Shown here: positions 7,372 to 14,708 of the stretch, piece after piece
Numbering within the stretch: the stretch's first letter is position 1
How the letters are laid out: each line of letters begins with the position of its first letter
DNA from: Actinomycetota bacterium
Lineage (GTDB): Bacteria; Actinomycetota; Acidimicrobiia; Acidimicrobiales; Ilumatobacteraceae
DNA length: 34,185 bases
Reading direction: 5' to 3'
NCBI GenBank assembly: GCA_026393475.1
Contig: JAPLAA010000056.1
Coordinates: 1-34,185, forward strand
The notes under the pieces: model-generated
Told to the model about the DNA's origin: nothing
Databases searched by the model: none
The model's input: the letters and a program-made list of their open reading frames with translations, nothing else
Made by a program: the position numbers and the translations under genes

Positions 7372-7854
7372 CCGAACGCTCGTCCGTCAGACGCCCTCGT
7401 CGACCAGCTCCTGCAGCTCGCCCCGCTCACCGACGTCCTGCCCCGCGGGTGGGAAGAGGTGGAGGTCACCGGCGTCGACCGCCGCATCGTCGTCGGCCCC
7501 GGCGGCCTGTTCGTGATCGTCACCCGCGCCGCGTCGAGCCTGCCGGTCGACAGCGCCCGGCACACCCCGTGGAACGGCGTCGAACGCCGTCGCGGTTCGT
7601 CGGCCGCCCAGGTGACCGCCGAACTCGTCTCACAGCTCATCAGCACCCTGTGTGAACGCGACATCGTGTGCACGCCGATCGTGCTGCTCGACGACGCCGA
7701 CAATCGCCTGTTCGCCCGCCTCGACGAGGTGCCGGTGCTCCATCGCCGTCGGCTCACCATGTGGCTCCACGAGCGCCCGGTCGTGTTCGACCGCGCCACG
7801 ATCGAGCTCATCCGCGAACGCTCCACCGCGCCGCGCCCTCTGCACTCCGTCTGA
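7369..7854 (+). CDS. NERD-like domain protein, paralogue of 1794-2291
   Basis: A 161-residue protein sharing with the 1794 product the run VLPRGWEEVEVTGVDRRIVVGPGGLFVIVTR, the QVTAELVSQLIS helix, the strand VCTPIVLLDDAD and a final helix (RRLTMWLHERPVVFDRATIELI). This is the NERD-like layout of alternating strands and helices. The expected catalytic lysine is again arginine (VTR), and the acidic residue before it is missing, so it is probably not an active nuclease. No membrane segment or signal peptide is visible. ATG 7369 closes the conserved upstream block. It starts about 90 bases after the MocR gene, and the two paralogues bracket the D-amino-acid locus. Confidence 0.6.
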   Translation: MPNARPSDALVDQLLQLAPLTDVLPRGWEEVEVTGVDRRIVVGPGGLFVIVTRAASSLPVDSARHTPWNGVERRRGSSAAQVTAELVSQLISTLCERDIVCTPIVLLDDADNRLFARLDEVPVLHRRRLTMWLHERPVVFDRATIELIRERSTAPRPLHSV

Positions 7855-7882
7855 GCGCCGGCACGTCGGCCGGCCGGCCCGT

Positions 7883-8632
7883 TCAGCGGGCGGGCATCAC
7901 GTCGAACCGGGGCTCGACGACCATCGCGTAGACGGACGGATCCGCATGCGCGGCCGCTGCGGCCACCAGCGCATCGACGTCGTCGCGCGAGATCGCGTCG
8001 TAGCGGGCCTCTGCCCACCCACGCTCGTCGCCGACGATCACGCCACGCACGTCGTAGCGGCCGATGCGACGCGACGGCACCAGCTGCGCCAGGTCGGTCG
8101 CCGAGGAGTCGGCCACCACCTGCACCAGCATCAGGTCGTCGTCACCGAGGCCGGACCAGTCGTACGGCTCGGCGGTGTCGGCCGACGGCGTCGTCGCCAT
8201 CACGATCGTGAACTCCATGCCGGCGTCCTTGTGGGCGTGCAGTTCCTGGAACTCGGGCAGCGTCTGCATCTCGAGCATCGCCATCCGCGACGGGTACCAC
8301 GCGACCGCGACGCGGTCCCACAGGATCGAGTCACCCGACAGCTGATGCGTCACCTCGGTCACGAGCCGCACACCCGCACCCACCGCGGCGAGAGGGCCGG
8401 TCGGGTTGTACAACATGTCGGCGTCCGCGCCGCTGATCGACGATTCGCGTCCATCGGCGTACTCGGCGACAGTCCGGTACTTCATCAGGTTGAGCGCCCA
8501 CATCGGATGGTCGTCCGGTGCGCCGAACCAGGTGCTCACATAGGCGATGTTCGGCGTGCCGTAGCGGGGAAGTTCCATCGAGCGCTCCAGTGCGGTCAGC
8601 GGGTCGAGCCAGCTTCGCACAGTCAGCGGCAT
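7883..8632 (-). CDS. DUF1330-like dimeric alpha/beta-barrel protein
   Basis: A 249-residue protein. The segment MWALNLMKYRTVAEYADG, then a central region with VGAGVRLVTEV and WDRVAVAWYPSRMAMLEMQTLPEFQELHAHKDAGMEFTIVMAT, matches the DUF1330/ferredoxin-like dimeric barrel pattern: strand, helix, strand with a conserved YPS and a late histidine. A second half (LVQVVADSSATDLAQLV to YAMVVEPRFDV) may be a second, more divergent copy. ATG 8632 gives the longest product; ATG 8578, just before the domain and behind GGAGCG, is a reasonable alternative. No enzyme activity can be assigned. It is convergent with the NERD-like gene 28 bases away. Confidence 0.55.
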   Translation of the reverse strand: MPLTVRSWLDPLTALERSMELPRYGTPNIAYVSTWFGAPDDHPMWALNLMKYRTVAEYADGRESSISGADADMLYNPTGPLAAVGAGVRLVTEVTHQLSGDSILWDRVAVAWYPSRMAMLEMQTLPEFQELHAHKDAGMEFTIVMATTPSADTAEPYDWSGLGDDDLMLVQVVADSSATDLAQLVPSRRIGRYDVRGVIVGDERGWAEARYDAISRDDVDALVAAAAAHADPSVYAMVVEPRFDVMPAR

Positions 8633-8731
8633 GTATTGACAGTCACAGTGGCAGAAGTTCGCACCACTGCCCGATGTGAAGATGAACCTCGTCGACCGGC
8701 CGCCGCCCGACGGCCGGCCGACGAGCGAACG

Positions 8732-9280
8732 TCACCAGGAGACGGGATCGCCCTCGCCCGGCTCGAGGATCGCTGCTGCGACGACCGCCCACACCTGCTG
8801 TGCTCCACGCTCGTGCAGGATCGCGGCGCACGCCTTCAGCGTCTCGCCCGACCGCACCGCATCGTCCACCAGCAACACGTGCTTGGGCATCTTGCGCGAC
8901 TTCGCCTTGATGCGGCCACGCACCGAACCGTCGAGCTTGCCCAGCAACCCGCCGCGCACACCCAACAGGTCCTCGACGGGACGCTCCAGCACGGCACCCG
9001 TGCACTGGGCCAACTGCCGGCTCAACATCGACGCCGACGGCACCGCCACGACGACGACGTCGTCGGGCAGGTCCTGCCAGCTCGCCACTTCCGCCACCCG
9101 CTCGGCCAGCGCCACGCAGGCCGGTCCGAGACCGCCCACCTTCGCTCGCCCGAGCAGCAACCCGACCCGGGTGAGCCCGAGGTTGGGGTGCGAGAACCGA
9201 TCGAGCGCCCAGCACTGCGCCAGGCCCTCGACACCCGAGATGGTCATCGCCGCAGTGGGCGAGATCAGGTGCTGTGTCAT
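8732..9280 (-). CDS. ComF-like phosphoribosyltransferase-fold protein (first of two)
   Basis: A 182-residue type I phosphoribosyltransferase fold. HVLLVDDAVRSGETLKACAAIL (residues 134-155) is the PRPP-binding loop, preceded by a strand VVVVAVPSASMLSRQL, as in ComF/GntX proteins. The N-terminal zinc-binding cysteines of true ComF are absent. ATG 9280 has GGAGG nine bases upstream. It resembles residues about 80-180 of the protein encoded at 16456-17955 (HVLLVDD-VRxGxxLxACA-LL-RGA-VWAV-AAA). Both genes carry the same inverted repeat upstream. The reaction is unknown; in other bacteria ComF homologues are linked to DNA uptake or recombination. Confidence 0.7.
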   Translation of the reverse strand: MTQHLISPTAAMTISGVEGLAQCWALDRFSHPNLGLTRVGLLLGRAKVGGLGPACVALAERVAEVASWQDLPDDVVVVAVPSASMLSRQLAQCTGAVLERPVEDLLGVRGGLLGKLDGSVRGRIKAKSRKMPKHVLLVDDAVRSGETLKACAAILHERGAQQVWAVVAAAILEPGEGDPVSW

Positions 9281-9358
9281 GGCTGCCCGCCTCCGAATCA
9301 TCCGCCGACGGCCCGTCCGAACCGTCAACAACACCTCAACACGATCGACGCTGCGCGG

Positions 9359-9378
9359 CAATGGGCCGCTCGGCCCAT
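9359..9378 (-). promoter_or_regulatory. Inverted repeat shared by both phosphoribosyltransferase genes (copy 1)
   Basis: ATGGGCC-gctc-GGCCCAT (9361-9378) is perfect. Read towards the gene, it ends in GGCCCATTGCCG. It lies 79-98 bases upstream of the start at 9280. A near-identical element precedes the paralogue at 17955. Confidence 0.55.
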
Positions 9379-9413
9379 CCGCTCCGCGACGTCCGCGGAT
9401 CGGTCGACGGCCG

Positions 9414-10691
9414 TCAGTCGAGCGTGGCCAGTCGCCGGTCGAGATGACGCTGCTCGGCAGGGGCGAGCGCCGTCGCCCGGGCCAGCACGAAGGCTCGCTT
9501 CGCGTCGTCAGCGCGACCCGCCCTGAGCAACAGCTCTGCCCGCGTCGCGTGCAACAGGTGGTAGCGATCGAGCCCCTCGAGGCCGCCCTCCGACTCCAGA
9601 TCGTCGAGCATCGCCAACCCAGCGTGCGGACCATCGGCCATCGCCACGGCCACCGCGTGGTTCAGGCGCACGACCGGCGACGGCGTGACCGCCGCCAACT
9701 GCCGGTACAGACCTGCGATCGCCGACCAGTCCGTGTCGTCCGCCGTGCGAGCGTTGGCATGATGCCCGGCGATGATCGCCTGCAGCTGATACGGACCCGG
9801 CTGCATCCGGCGCATCGCCCGGTTCAGCACGGCGTTCGCCCGACCGATCGCCTCGAGATCCCACCTCGTCCGGTCCTGCTGGTCGAGCAACACCAGATCG
9901 CCCATCGCATCGGTCCGCGTCGCCAGCCGCGACGAGTGGAACAACTCCAACGCCAGCAGCCCGTCGACCTCGGCATGATCGGGCAACAGCTCGGCCAACG
10001 CACCGAGGAGCCGCATGGCTTGGTCCACCAGGTCGACGCGCACCACCACGTCTCGATCGCTGCGCGTCAGGTACCCCTCGTTGAAGATCAGGTAGAGCAC
10101 CGAGAGCACGGCATCGACCCGGCCATCGAGATCCGCGGGGATCGACAACGGGATGCCGGCATCGCGGATCTTGCGCTTCGCCCGCACGATCCGCTGGGCG
10201 AGCGTCGCCTCCGGCACGAGGAACGCCGATGCGATCTCGGGCGTGGTGAGCCCGCCGACCATCCGCAAGGTGAGTGCCACCTGCGCATCGCGATCGAGCG
10301 CCGGGTGACAGCACAACAGCACCAGCCGCAACCGGTCGTCGGCCATCGGTTGCTCGTCGTCGATCATCTCGTCACCTCGGGCCCCGTCGTCGAACTCAGC
10401 GTCCTGCAGCACCGACAGATCGCGAGCGGCCGCCATCGTCCGCCGGTGCGCGCTCGCCGCGCGCCGCAGCCGATCGATCGCCTTGTGCTTCGCGACGGTC
10501 AGCAGCCACCCCGGCGGATTCGTCGGCACGCCCTGCACCGGCCACACACGCGCGGCCTCCACCAGCGCATCCTGCACCGACTCGTCCGCGAGATCGACGT
10601 CGCCGAAGCGGCGCGCGAGGAGCGCGAGCACCCGCCCGCTCTCCTCGCGCGCCACCCTGGTGAGCGCCACCTGAACTGTCGCGTCAGCCAT
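9414..10691 (-). CDS. ECF42-type RNA polymerase sigma factor with C-terminal DUF6596 region
   Basis: A 425-residue extracytoplasmic-function sigma factor, longer than simple ECF factors. Residues about 10-80 form sigma region 2 (VWPVQGVPTNPPGWLLTVAKHKAIDRLRR); residues about 125-185 form region 4 (LVLLCCHPALDRDAQVALTLRMVGGLTTPEIASAFLVPEATLAQRIVRAKRKI). The remaining C-terminal half, beginning LYLIFNEGYLTRS, is the TPR-like extension typical of the ECF42 group. It starts 12 bases after the YCII-domain gene, and this YCII/DGPF plus ECF42 pairing is a known arrangement in actinobacteria. No anti-sigma factor is present, so the C-terminal extension or the DGPF partner may control activity. Confidence 0.88.
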   Translation of the reverse strand: MADATVQVALTRVAREESGRVLALLARRFGDVDLADESVQDALVEAARVWPVQGVPTNPPGWLLTVAKHKAIDRLRRAASAHRRTMAAARDLSVLQDAEFDDGARGDEMIDDEQPMADDRLRLVLLCCHPALDRDAQVALTLRMVGGLTTPEIASAFLVPEATLAQRIVRAKRKIRDAGIPLSIPADLDGRVDAVLSVLYLIFNEGYLTRSDRDVVVRVDLVDQAMRLLGALAELLPDHAEVDGLLALELFHSSRLATRTDAMGDLVLLDQQDRTRWDLEAIGRANAVLNRAMRRMQPGPYQLQAIIAGHHANARTADDTDWSAIAGLYRQLAAVTPSPVVRLNHAVAVAMADGPHAGLAMLDDLESEGGLEGLDRYHLLHATRAELLLRAGRADDAKRAFVLARATALAPAEQRHLDRRLATLD

Positions 10692-10703
10692 GCGCAGAAC
10701 GGC

Positions 10704-11066
10704 TCAGGATGCGTCGGGGCGGAACGCCACCGGGCGCACTTCGATCGACGCGAACGGCATCGGGATCGCCAGGGCGAGCTCGATCGCCTCGTCGAGGTCG
10801 GCAGCACGCACGAGATAGAAGCCGCCCATCTGCTCCTTGCTCTCCGCGTACGGTCCGTCGGTCATGGTGTGGCCAGCATCGCCCCGCTTGTGCACCGTCG
10901 TCGCGGTCGGGGTGGGCTGCAGGTTCGCGCCGGCGATCCAGTGACCGTCGTCGATCAGGCGCTGGTTGAAGGCCATCCACGGGGCCATCATCGCCTCGAA
11001 TTCCGGCGTGCCGGGCGCCGGCGCCTCGTAGTTCTCGTCGGCGTTGATGAGGATCATGTATTCCAT
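10704..11066 (-). CDS. YCII (DGPF) domain protein, partner of the ECF42 sigma factor
   Basis: A 120-residue protein with the YCII-related dimeric barrel. MEYMILINADE is the first strand; TMTDGPYAESKEQMGGFYLVRAADLDEA (Asp70-Gly-Pro-Tyr73) is the DGPF-type motif that names the group; SIEVRPVAF is the last strand. Genes of this type nearly always sit directly before ECF42 sigma factors, as here, but their biochemical role is not settled. ATG 11066 has GAAGGA about 11 bases upstream. The open frame back to 11231 runs through the tetranucleotide repeat and is not domain sequence. Confidence 0.85.
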   Translation of the reverse strand: MEYMILINADENYEAPAPGTPEFEAMMAPWMAFNQRLIDDGHWIAGANLQPTPTATTVHKRGDAGHTMTDGPYAESKEQMGGFYLVRAADLDEAIELALAIPMPFASIEVRPVAFRPDAS

Positions 11067-11101
11067 CGGTCTGTCGTTCCTTCGTGTGGTGTGTTGGGGT
11101 G

Positions 11102-11125
11102 GTGAGTGAGTGAGTGAATGAATGA
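11102..11125. repeat. Tetranucleotide repeat (GTGA)4(ATGA)2
   Basis: Six tandem four-base units lie between the SRPBCC stop (11149) and the YCII start (11066), in the leader of the YCII gene when read on the minus strand. Slippage here would change spacing rather than reading frame. Confidence 0.75.
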
Positions 11126-11148
11126 GGAAGTGGGTCGGTCGCTGTGGA

Positions 11149-11631
11149 TCAGGAGGAGACGGGCTGGCGTTCGGCGACGGCAGCGACACGCTCGAGGGTG
11201 GTCGCCATCGAGGTGCGCAGATTCGCCGCACGATCGGTCACCCCGGCACGGCGCTGCAGGAACCGAACGAGGAAGATCGACGGCCGATCTTGCCGCATCG
11301 ACTCGGTCACCCGCACGCCGCCCGCCACCGGATCGAACGTATAGGTCCACGTCGCGCCGCGCGAGCCGGGCACGGTGAACTCGAACCGCCGACCTCGATC
11401 GGCCGCCGTGATCGTCGGCTTCGTCGACCACGAGTTCGGCCCGAGCCGGTTGGTGCCCTTGAACCGGGCTCCCACCTCGGGGCCGGTCGCGCCGGCCAAC
11501 CACACCGCTCCCGTGTTCTCCGGGCTGTAGTCGCCCATGCGGGTCACATCGCTGAGGAGGTCGTAGACCACCTCGGGCGATGCCTCGATCACTCGCGTGA
11601 CCGACACCGCCAACGGAACTGCCCTGCTCAT
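11149..11631 (-). CDS. SRPBCC / polyketide-cyclase-like protein
   Basis: A 160-residue helix-grip protein: SVTRVIEASPEVVYDLLSDVTRMGDYSPENTGAVW is the classic opening of the SRPBCC family, with FTVPGSRGATWTYTFDPVAGGVRVTESM as the middle strands. Such proteins bind hydrophobic ligands; some are cyclases or dehydratases. ATG 11631 is chosen over 11640 because GAGAGG lies nine bases before it. It lies 82 bases upstream of the YCII gene and is probably the first gene of the ECF42 operon. Confidence 0.8.
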   Translation of the reverse strand: MSRAVPLAVSVTRVIEASPEVVYDLLSDVTRMGDYSPENTGAVWLAGATGPEVGARFKGTNRLGPNSWSTKPTITAADRGRRFEFTVPGSRGATWTYTFDPVAGGVRVTESMRQDRPSIFLVRFLQRRAGVTDRAANLRTSMATTLERVAAVAERQPVSS

Positions 11632-11720
11632 CTGTGTCATCCTCTCGGTTGGAGCCGGGCCTCGTGCCCTGCTTCACCGTGAATGACGCAGCGCTGCCGC
11701 CCGATCGACAGGCTCCGACG

Positions 11721-11738
11721 AGAAATCTCGGAATTTCT
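11721..11738. repeat. AT-rich inverted repeat upstream of the SRPBCC operon
   Basis: AGAAAT-ctcgga-ATTTCT lies in the 130-base gap between the SRPBCC start and the VapC stop. It is one of the few AT-rich patches here, so a promoter or operator for the SRPBCC operon is plausible. Confidence 0.3.
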
Positions 11739-11761
11739 TTCGAGTCGACCGTTCTCGCAGG

Positions 11762-12187
11762 TCAGGAAACGAACTCCACCCGCACACCGACCGCTTCGTA
11801 GGTGCGCAGCGCTCGCCGATCGCGTGTCATCAGCGTGCGGTCGGCAACTCGGGCCGCCTCGCCGACGAGCGCGTCGTACACCATGCCGCCGACCAGGTTC
11901 AGGCGGGCCAGCCGACGGAACAGCTCGTCGTGCTGCCGAGCCGTCAGGAAGCACCGATCGGGAAACGCGAGCTGCAGCACCTCGCCCGCCGTCGCCGGAT
12001 CGACCCGGTTCGCCCCGGGCAGCCGGGTGAGCACCGAGTACGACTCGAACAATGCATGCCCGGCGAGCGCAGGCCGTCGCTGCGCGCACGCTGCCCTGCA
12101 GGCGACGTGCTCCACATGGCCCGCGTCGAGCGCTGCGACGGCCACGCTCGTGTCGACCGCCCACCGCACCGTGTCGCCACGGGTCAT
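11762..12187 (-). CDS. vapC: VapC-like PIN-domain toxin
   Basis: A 141-residue PIN-domain protein, normally an Mg-dependent ribonuclease toxin. Acidic residues are in place: WAVDTSVAVAAL (Asp12), ALFESYSVLTRLP (Glu), and VYDALVGEAARVADRTLMTRDRRA with further aspartates. Length is typical. ATG 12187 overlaps the antitoxin stop as ATGA, giving translational coupling. The frame is open further upstream, but that part overlaps the antitoxin. Confidence 0.85.
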   Translation of the reverse strand: MTRGDTVRWAVDTSVAVAALDAGHVEHVACRAACAQRRPALAGHALFESYSVLTRLPGANRVDPATAGEVLQLAFPDRCFLTARQHDELFRRLARLNLVGGMVYDALVGEAARVADRTLMTRDRRALRTYEAVGVRVEFVS

Positions 12188-12429
12188 CGGCGATCCGCCT
12201 CGCGCAGCGCACGCACGTCGTCGTCGGTGAGCGCCACCCCCGCTCGATCTTCGAGCACCGGCCACCCGTCGACGTCCACCACGGCGCGCACCGGCCGGAG
12301 CAGCGGCTCGAGCCGCACGGTCCATCCCTCGACCACCACCTCGAACTGAGCACCCTCGTCGAGACCGAGCTGCTCGCGCAGCGGCTTCGGCAACACCACC
12401 CGTCCGGCCCGATCCATCGTCACCCGCAT
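12184..12429 (-). CDS. vapB: AbrB/SpoVT-type antitoxin (VapB)
   Basis: An 81-residue protein whose N-terminus, VTMDRAGRVVLPKPLREQLGLDEGAQFEVVVEG, is a swapped-hairpin AbrB DNA-binding domain. The remainder (DRAGVALTDDDVRALREADRR) would bind the PIN toxin. ATG 12429 is chosen because TATCTT lies seven bases upstream and the domain begins there; the open frame to 12579 is non-homologous. It probably represses its own promoter through the iterated upstream repeats. Confidence 0.82.
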   Translation of the reverse strand: MRVTMDRAGRVVLPKPLREQLGLDEGAQFEVVVEGWTVRLEPLLRPVRAVVDVDGWPVLEDRAGVALTDDDVRALREADRR

Positions 12430-12436
12430 GTCGACG

Positions 12437-12479
12437 AAGATACCATCGGGTACCCATCGGGAACCCATCTCGATACCAT
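12437..12479 (-). promoter_or_regulatory. vapBC promoter with iterated ACC(C)ATC repeats
   Basis: The -10-like TATCTT is at 12442-12437. On the + strand ACCATCGGG, ACCCATCGGG, ACCCATC and ACCAT recur at 12442, 12452, 12463 and 12475, about one helical turn apart, and GATACCAT occurs at both ends (12439 and 12472, 33 bases apart). The pattern suits cooperative binding of the AbrB-type antitoxin. Confidence 0.45.
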
Positions 12480-12599
12480 GCTCATCCCACATCGCCATCG
12501 ACCGCTGCGACGACGCCGGATCGGCGATCGACCGCACGCCACGCGCAGCAACCCGGATGCGCAGGTCGTGCCGTCGCACCCGGGCGATAGGTTCCGGGC

Positions 12600-14708
12600 A
12601 TGATCGACGACGTCGTGGCCGACCGCGCTGGCGCCATCAGCGCGCTCGACGGCGACGAGCTCGCCCGGCGCATCGCACTCCAACCACACCTCGCCGCGTG
12701 GTGCGTCGGCACCGGCCCGCTGCGCGTGTGGCTCGGCTCCAGCACCCGCAGCCCCGGCCGCAAACAGCTCGCCGGCGCGCTCGCCAACCCGCACGTGCTG
12801 CGGCTCACCCTCGAACTGCTCGACGCCGCCGCATCGCAGCTCCTCGTCGTGCTCGCCAGCCGAGGTGGTCAGGTCACCGCCCAGGAGCTCGCCCAGGAGC
12901 TCGAACCGGTCCCCGAGGCCGAACGCACCCGCATGGTCGCCGCCCTCGTCGACCGCTTCCTCGTCGACGAGCCCGTGCCCGGCGAGCCACTGCGCCTGCG
13001 CACCGGCGTCGCCGACATGGTCGCCCGACCCGGCCGACCGCTCGACCGGATGGTGCTCGACCAGACCATCACCAAGCACCACCTCGGCATCTACCTCGAC
13101 AACCTCGGCATCGAGCAGATCCCCATCGGCAAGACCCAGCGCATCGAGCTGCTCCGCGACATCATCGGCACGCCCAAGCGGCTCGAACGGCTCACCGACG
13201 GCTTCCAGCCGCACGAGCGCGACATGTTCGACCGACTCGTCGCCGCCGGCGGACGCGGCATCGCCGGCGACCGGCTCACCAACAACTGGTGGCAGCTCCG
13301 CCTCTACAGCCCGCTCGACCAGCGGCCCATCGCCGGCCGCCCGGCGCTCACCCCGCAGTCGGCCGCGCTCCAGCGCTTCATCGACATCGGCCTCGTCTGG
13401 GTCGAACGCGAGATGCGCCACGTCGGCCTCTGGCTCGAGACCCTCACCGCGGTCAACGGGCGCACGTTCGCCCAGTGGCCCGAGGTGCCCACCACGCCGA
13501 TCAAACCGCTCGACCACCACGCGCCCATGCACCCCGACGCGCTCAGCACGCTGCAGAGCCTGCTGCGCCAGGTGGCCACCGAGCCGATCCCCGGCCTCAA
13601 GACCGGCGGCATCGGCGTGAAGGCCATCCGCGACATCGCCAAGCGCATGGGCTGGCCGGTCGAGCACGTCGCCCCGCTCGTCCACCTCGCGCTCGGCCTC
13701 GGCGTCATCACCCAGATGAGCGAGTTCGTCGGCCGCGGCCGCAACGCCAACTGGATCCACCGCTACGAGGTGAGCGGCGAGCGCACGGCCGAATGGCGAC
13801 GGCTCGGCATCGCCGACCAGTGGATCCAGCTCGTCGACGCCTGGCTCGACGGCCTCGACACGCCGGGCGAGACACGCTCGCTCGACGCGGTGATGCGCCG
13901 CCAGGTGATCGCCGACCTGCTCGCCCTGCCCGACGGCCACGGCATCGCCGCCGCCGATCTCGTCCCCTGGCTGCAGGCGCACCACCTGCTGGCCGAACGG
14001 GTCGACCTCGAACAGCTCCACGTCCAGCTCGTCACCCTCGGGCTGTGCCCGTCGAACGGACCCGTCGGCCTCGGCGCGCTCGCCCGCACCGTGCTCACCG
14101 AACCGGTGTCGCTGCACCAACTGCTGCCCGAGCAGGACCTCACGTTCGTCGTGCAGGCCGACTTCTCCGTCATCGCCCCACCCGCGCTCGACCCCGCCGT
14201 ACGCGCCCGCCTCGACCGGCTGTGCACCGCAGAGTCGAAGGGCAGCGTCGCCGTGCTGCGCCTCGACCGCACCCGCATCGCCACCGAGATGGCCGCCGGC
14301 GAGAGCGCGCAGAGCCTGCTCGACTTCCTCACCGAGAACTCCTCCGTGCCGGTCGCCCCGGTCGTCGCGCAGATGCTCGCCGACGTCGAACGCCAACGCG
14401 GCGGCCTCACCGCCCGCACCGCCGCCACCGTCGTCACCGCCGACGACGTGCTCGGCCTCGCGGCCGCGGTGAAGGTGCGCACCGCTCGACTCACCCTCAT
14501 CGCCCCCACGGTCGCGGTCAGCGACCTGCCGCTCGACAAGGTGATGGCCGCGCTCCGCAAGGCGGGCCTCGCCCCCAGCAGCACCGACGAGCCCGCCCCG
14601 CCCGGCGAGGTGATCAGCCGGGTGCAACCGCGCCCCAAGGCCCGTAACGTGCCCGAAGTGCTGCACCCCCAGGTCGCCCAACTCGAAGCCCTCATGGAGG
14701 GCTGGTGA
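12600..14708 (+). CDS. Helicase-associated protein, partner of XPB
   Basis: A 702-residue protein with no helicase motifs of its own. It resembles the actinobacterial protein encoded just before the XPB-type helicase (mycobacterial Rv0862c position), with a C-terminal helicase-C-like domain: LTFVVQADFSVIAPPALDPAVRARLDRL, then RLDRTRIATEMAAGESAQSLLDFLTENS and VPVAPVVAQMLADVERQ. The N-terminal part contains winged-helix-like stretches (LVVLASRGGQVTAQELAQEL). ATG 12600 has TAGGTT (12588-12593) six bases upstream. Its stop overlaps the helicase start (GTGA). It probably works with the helicase in repair, but the biochemistry is not established. Confidence 0.85.
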   Translation: MIDDVVADRAGAISALDGDELARRIALQPHLAAWCVGTGPLRVWLGSSTRSPGRKQLAGALANPHVLRLTLELLDAAASQLLVVLASRGGQVTAQELAQELEPVPEAERTRMVAALVDRFLVDEPVPGEPLRLRTGVADMVARPGRPLDRMVLDQTITKHHLGIYLDNLGIEQIPIGKTQRIELLRDIIGTPKRLERLTDGFQPHERDMFDRLVAAGGRGIAGDRLTNNWWQLRLYSPLDQRPIAGRPALTPQSAALQRFIDIGLVWVEREMRHVGLWLETLTAVNGRTFAQWPEVPTTPIKPLDHHAPMHPDALSTLQSLLRQVATEPIPGLKTGGIGVKAIRDIAKRMGWPVEHVAPLVHLALGLGVITQMSEFVGRGRNANWIHRYEVSGERTAEWRRLGIADQWIQLVDAWLDGLDTPGETRSLDAVMRRQVIADLLALPDGHGIAAADLVPWLQAHHLLAERVDLEQLHVQLVTLGLCPSNGPVGLGALARTVLTEPVSLHQLLPEQDLTFVVQADFSVIAPPALDPAVRARLDRLCTAESKGSVAVLRLDRTRIATEMAAGESAQSLLDFLTENSSVPVAPVVAQMLADVERQRGGLTARTAATVVTADDVLGLAAAVKVRTARLTLIAPTVAVSDLPLDKVMAALRKAGLAPSSTDEPAPPGEVISRVQPRPKARNVPEVLHPQVAQLEALMEGW

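Noticed and set aside
8676..11105. 809-codon + strand frame
   Set aside because: Antisense to the phosphoribosyltransferase, sigma factor and YCII genes; histidine/arginine-rich shadow with no domain.
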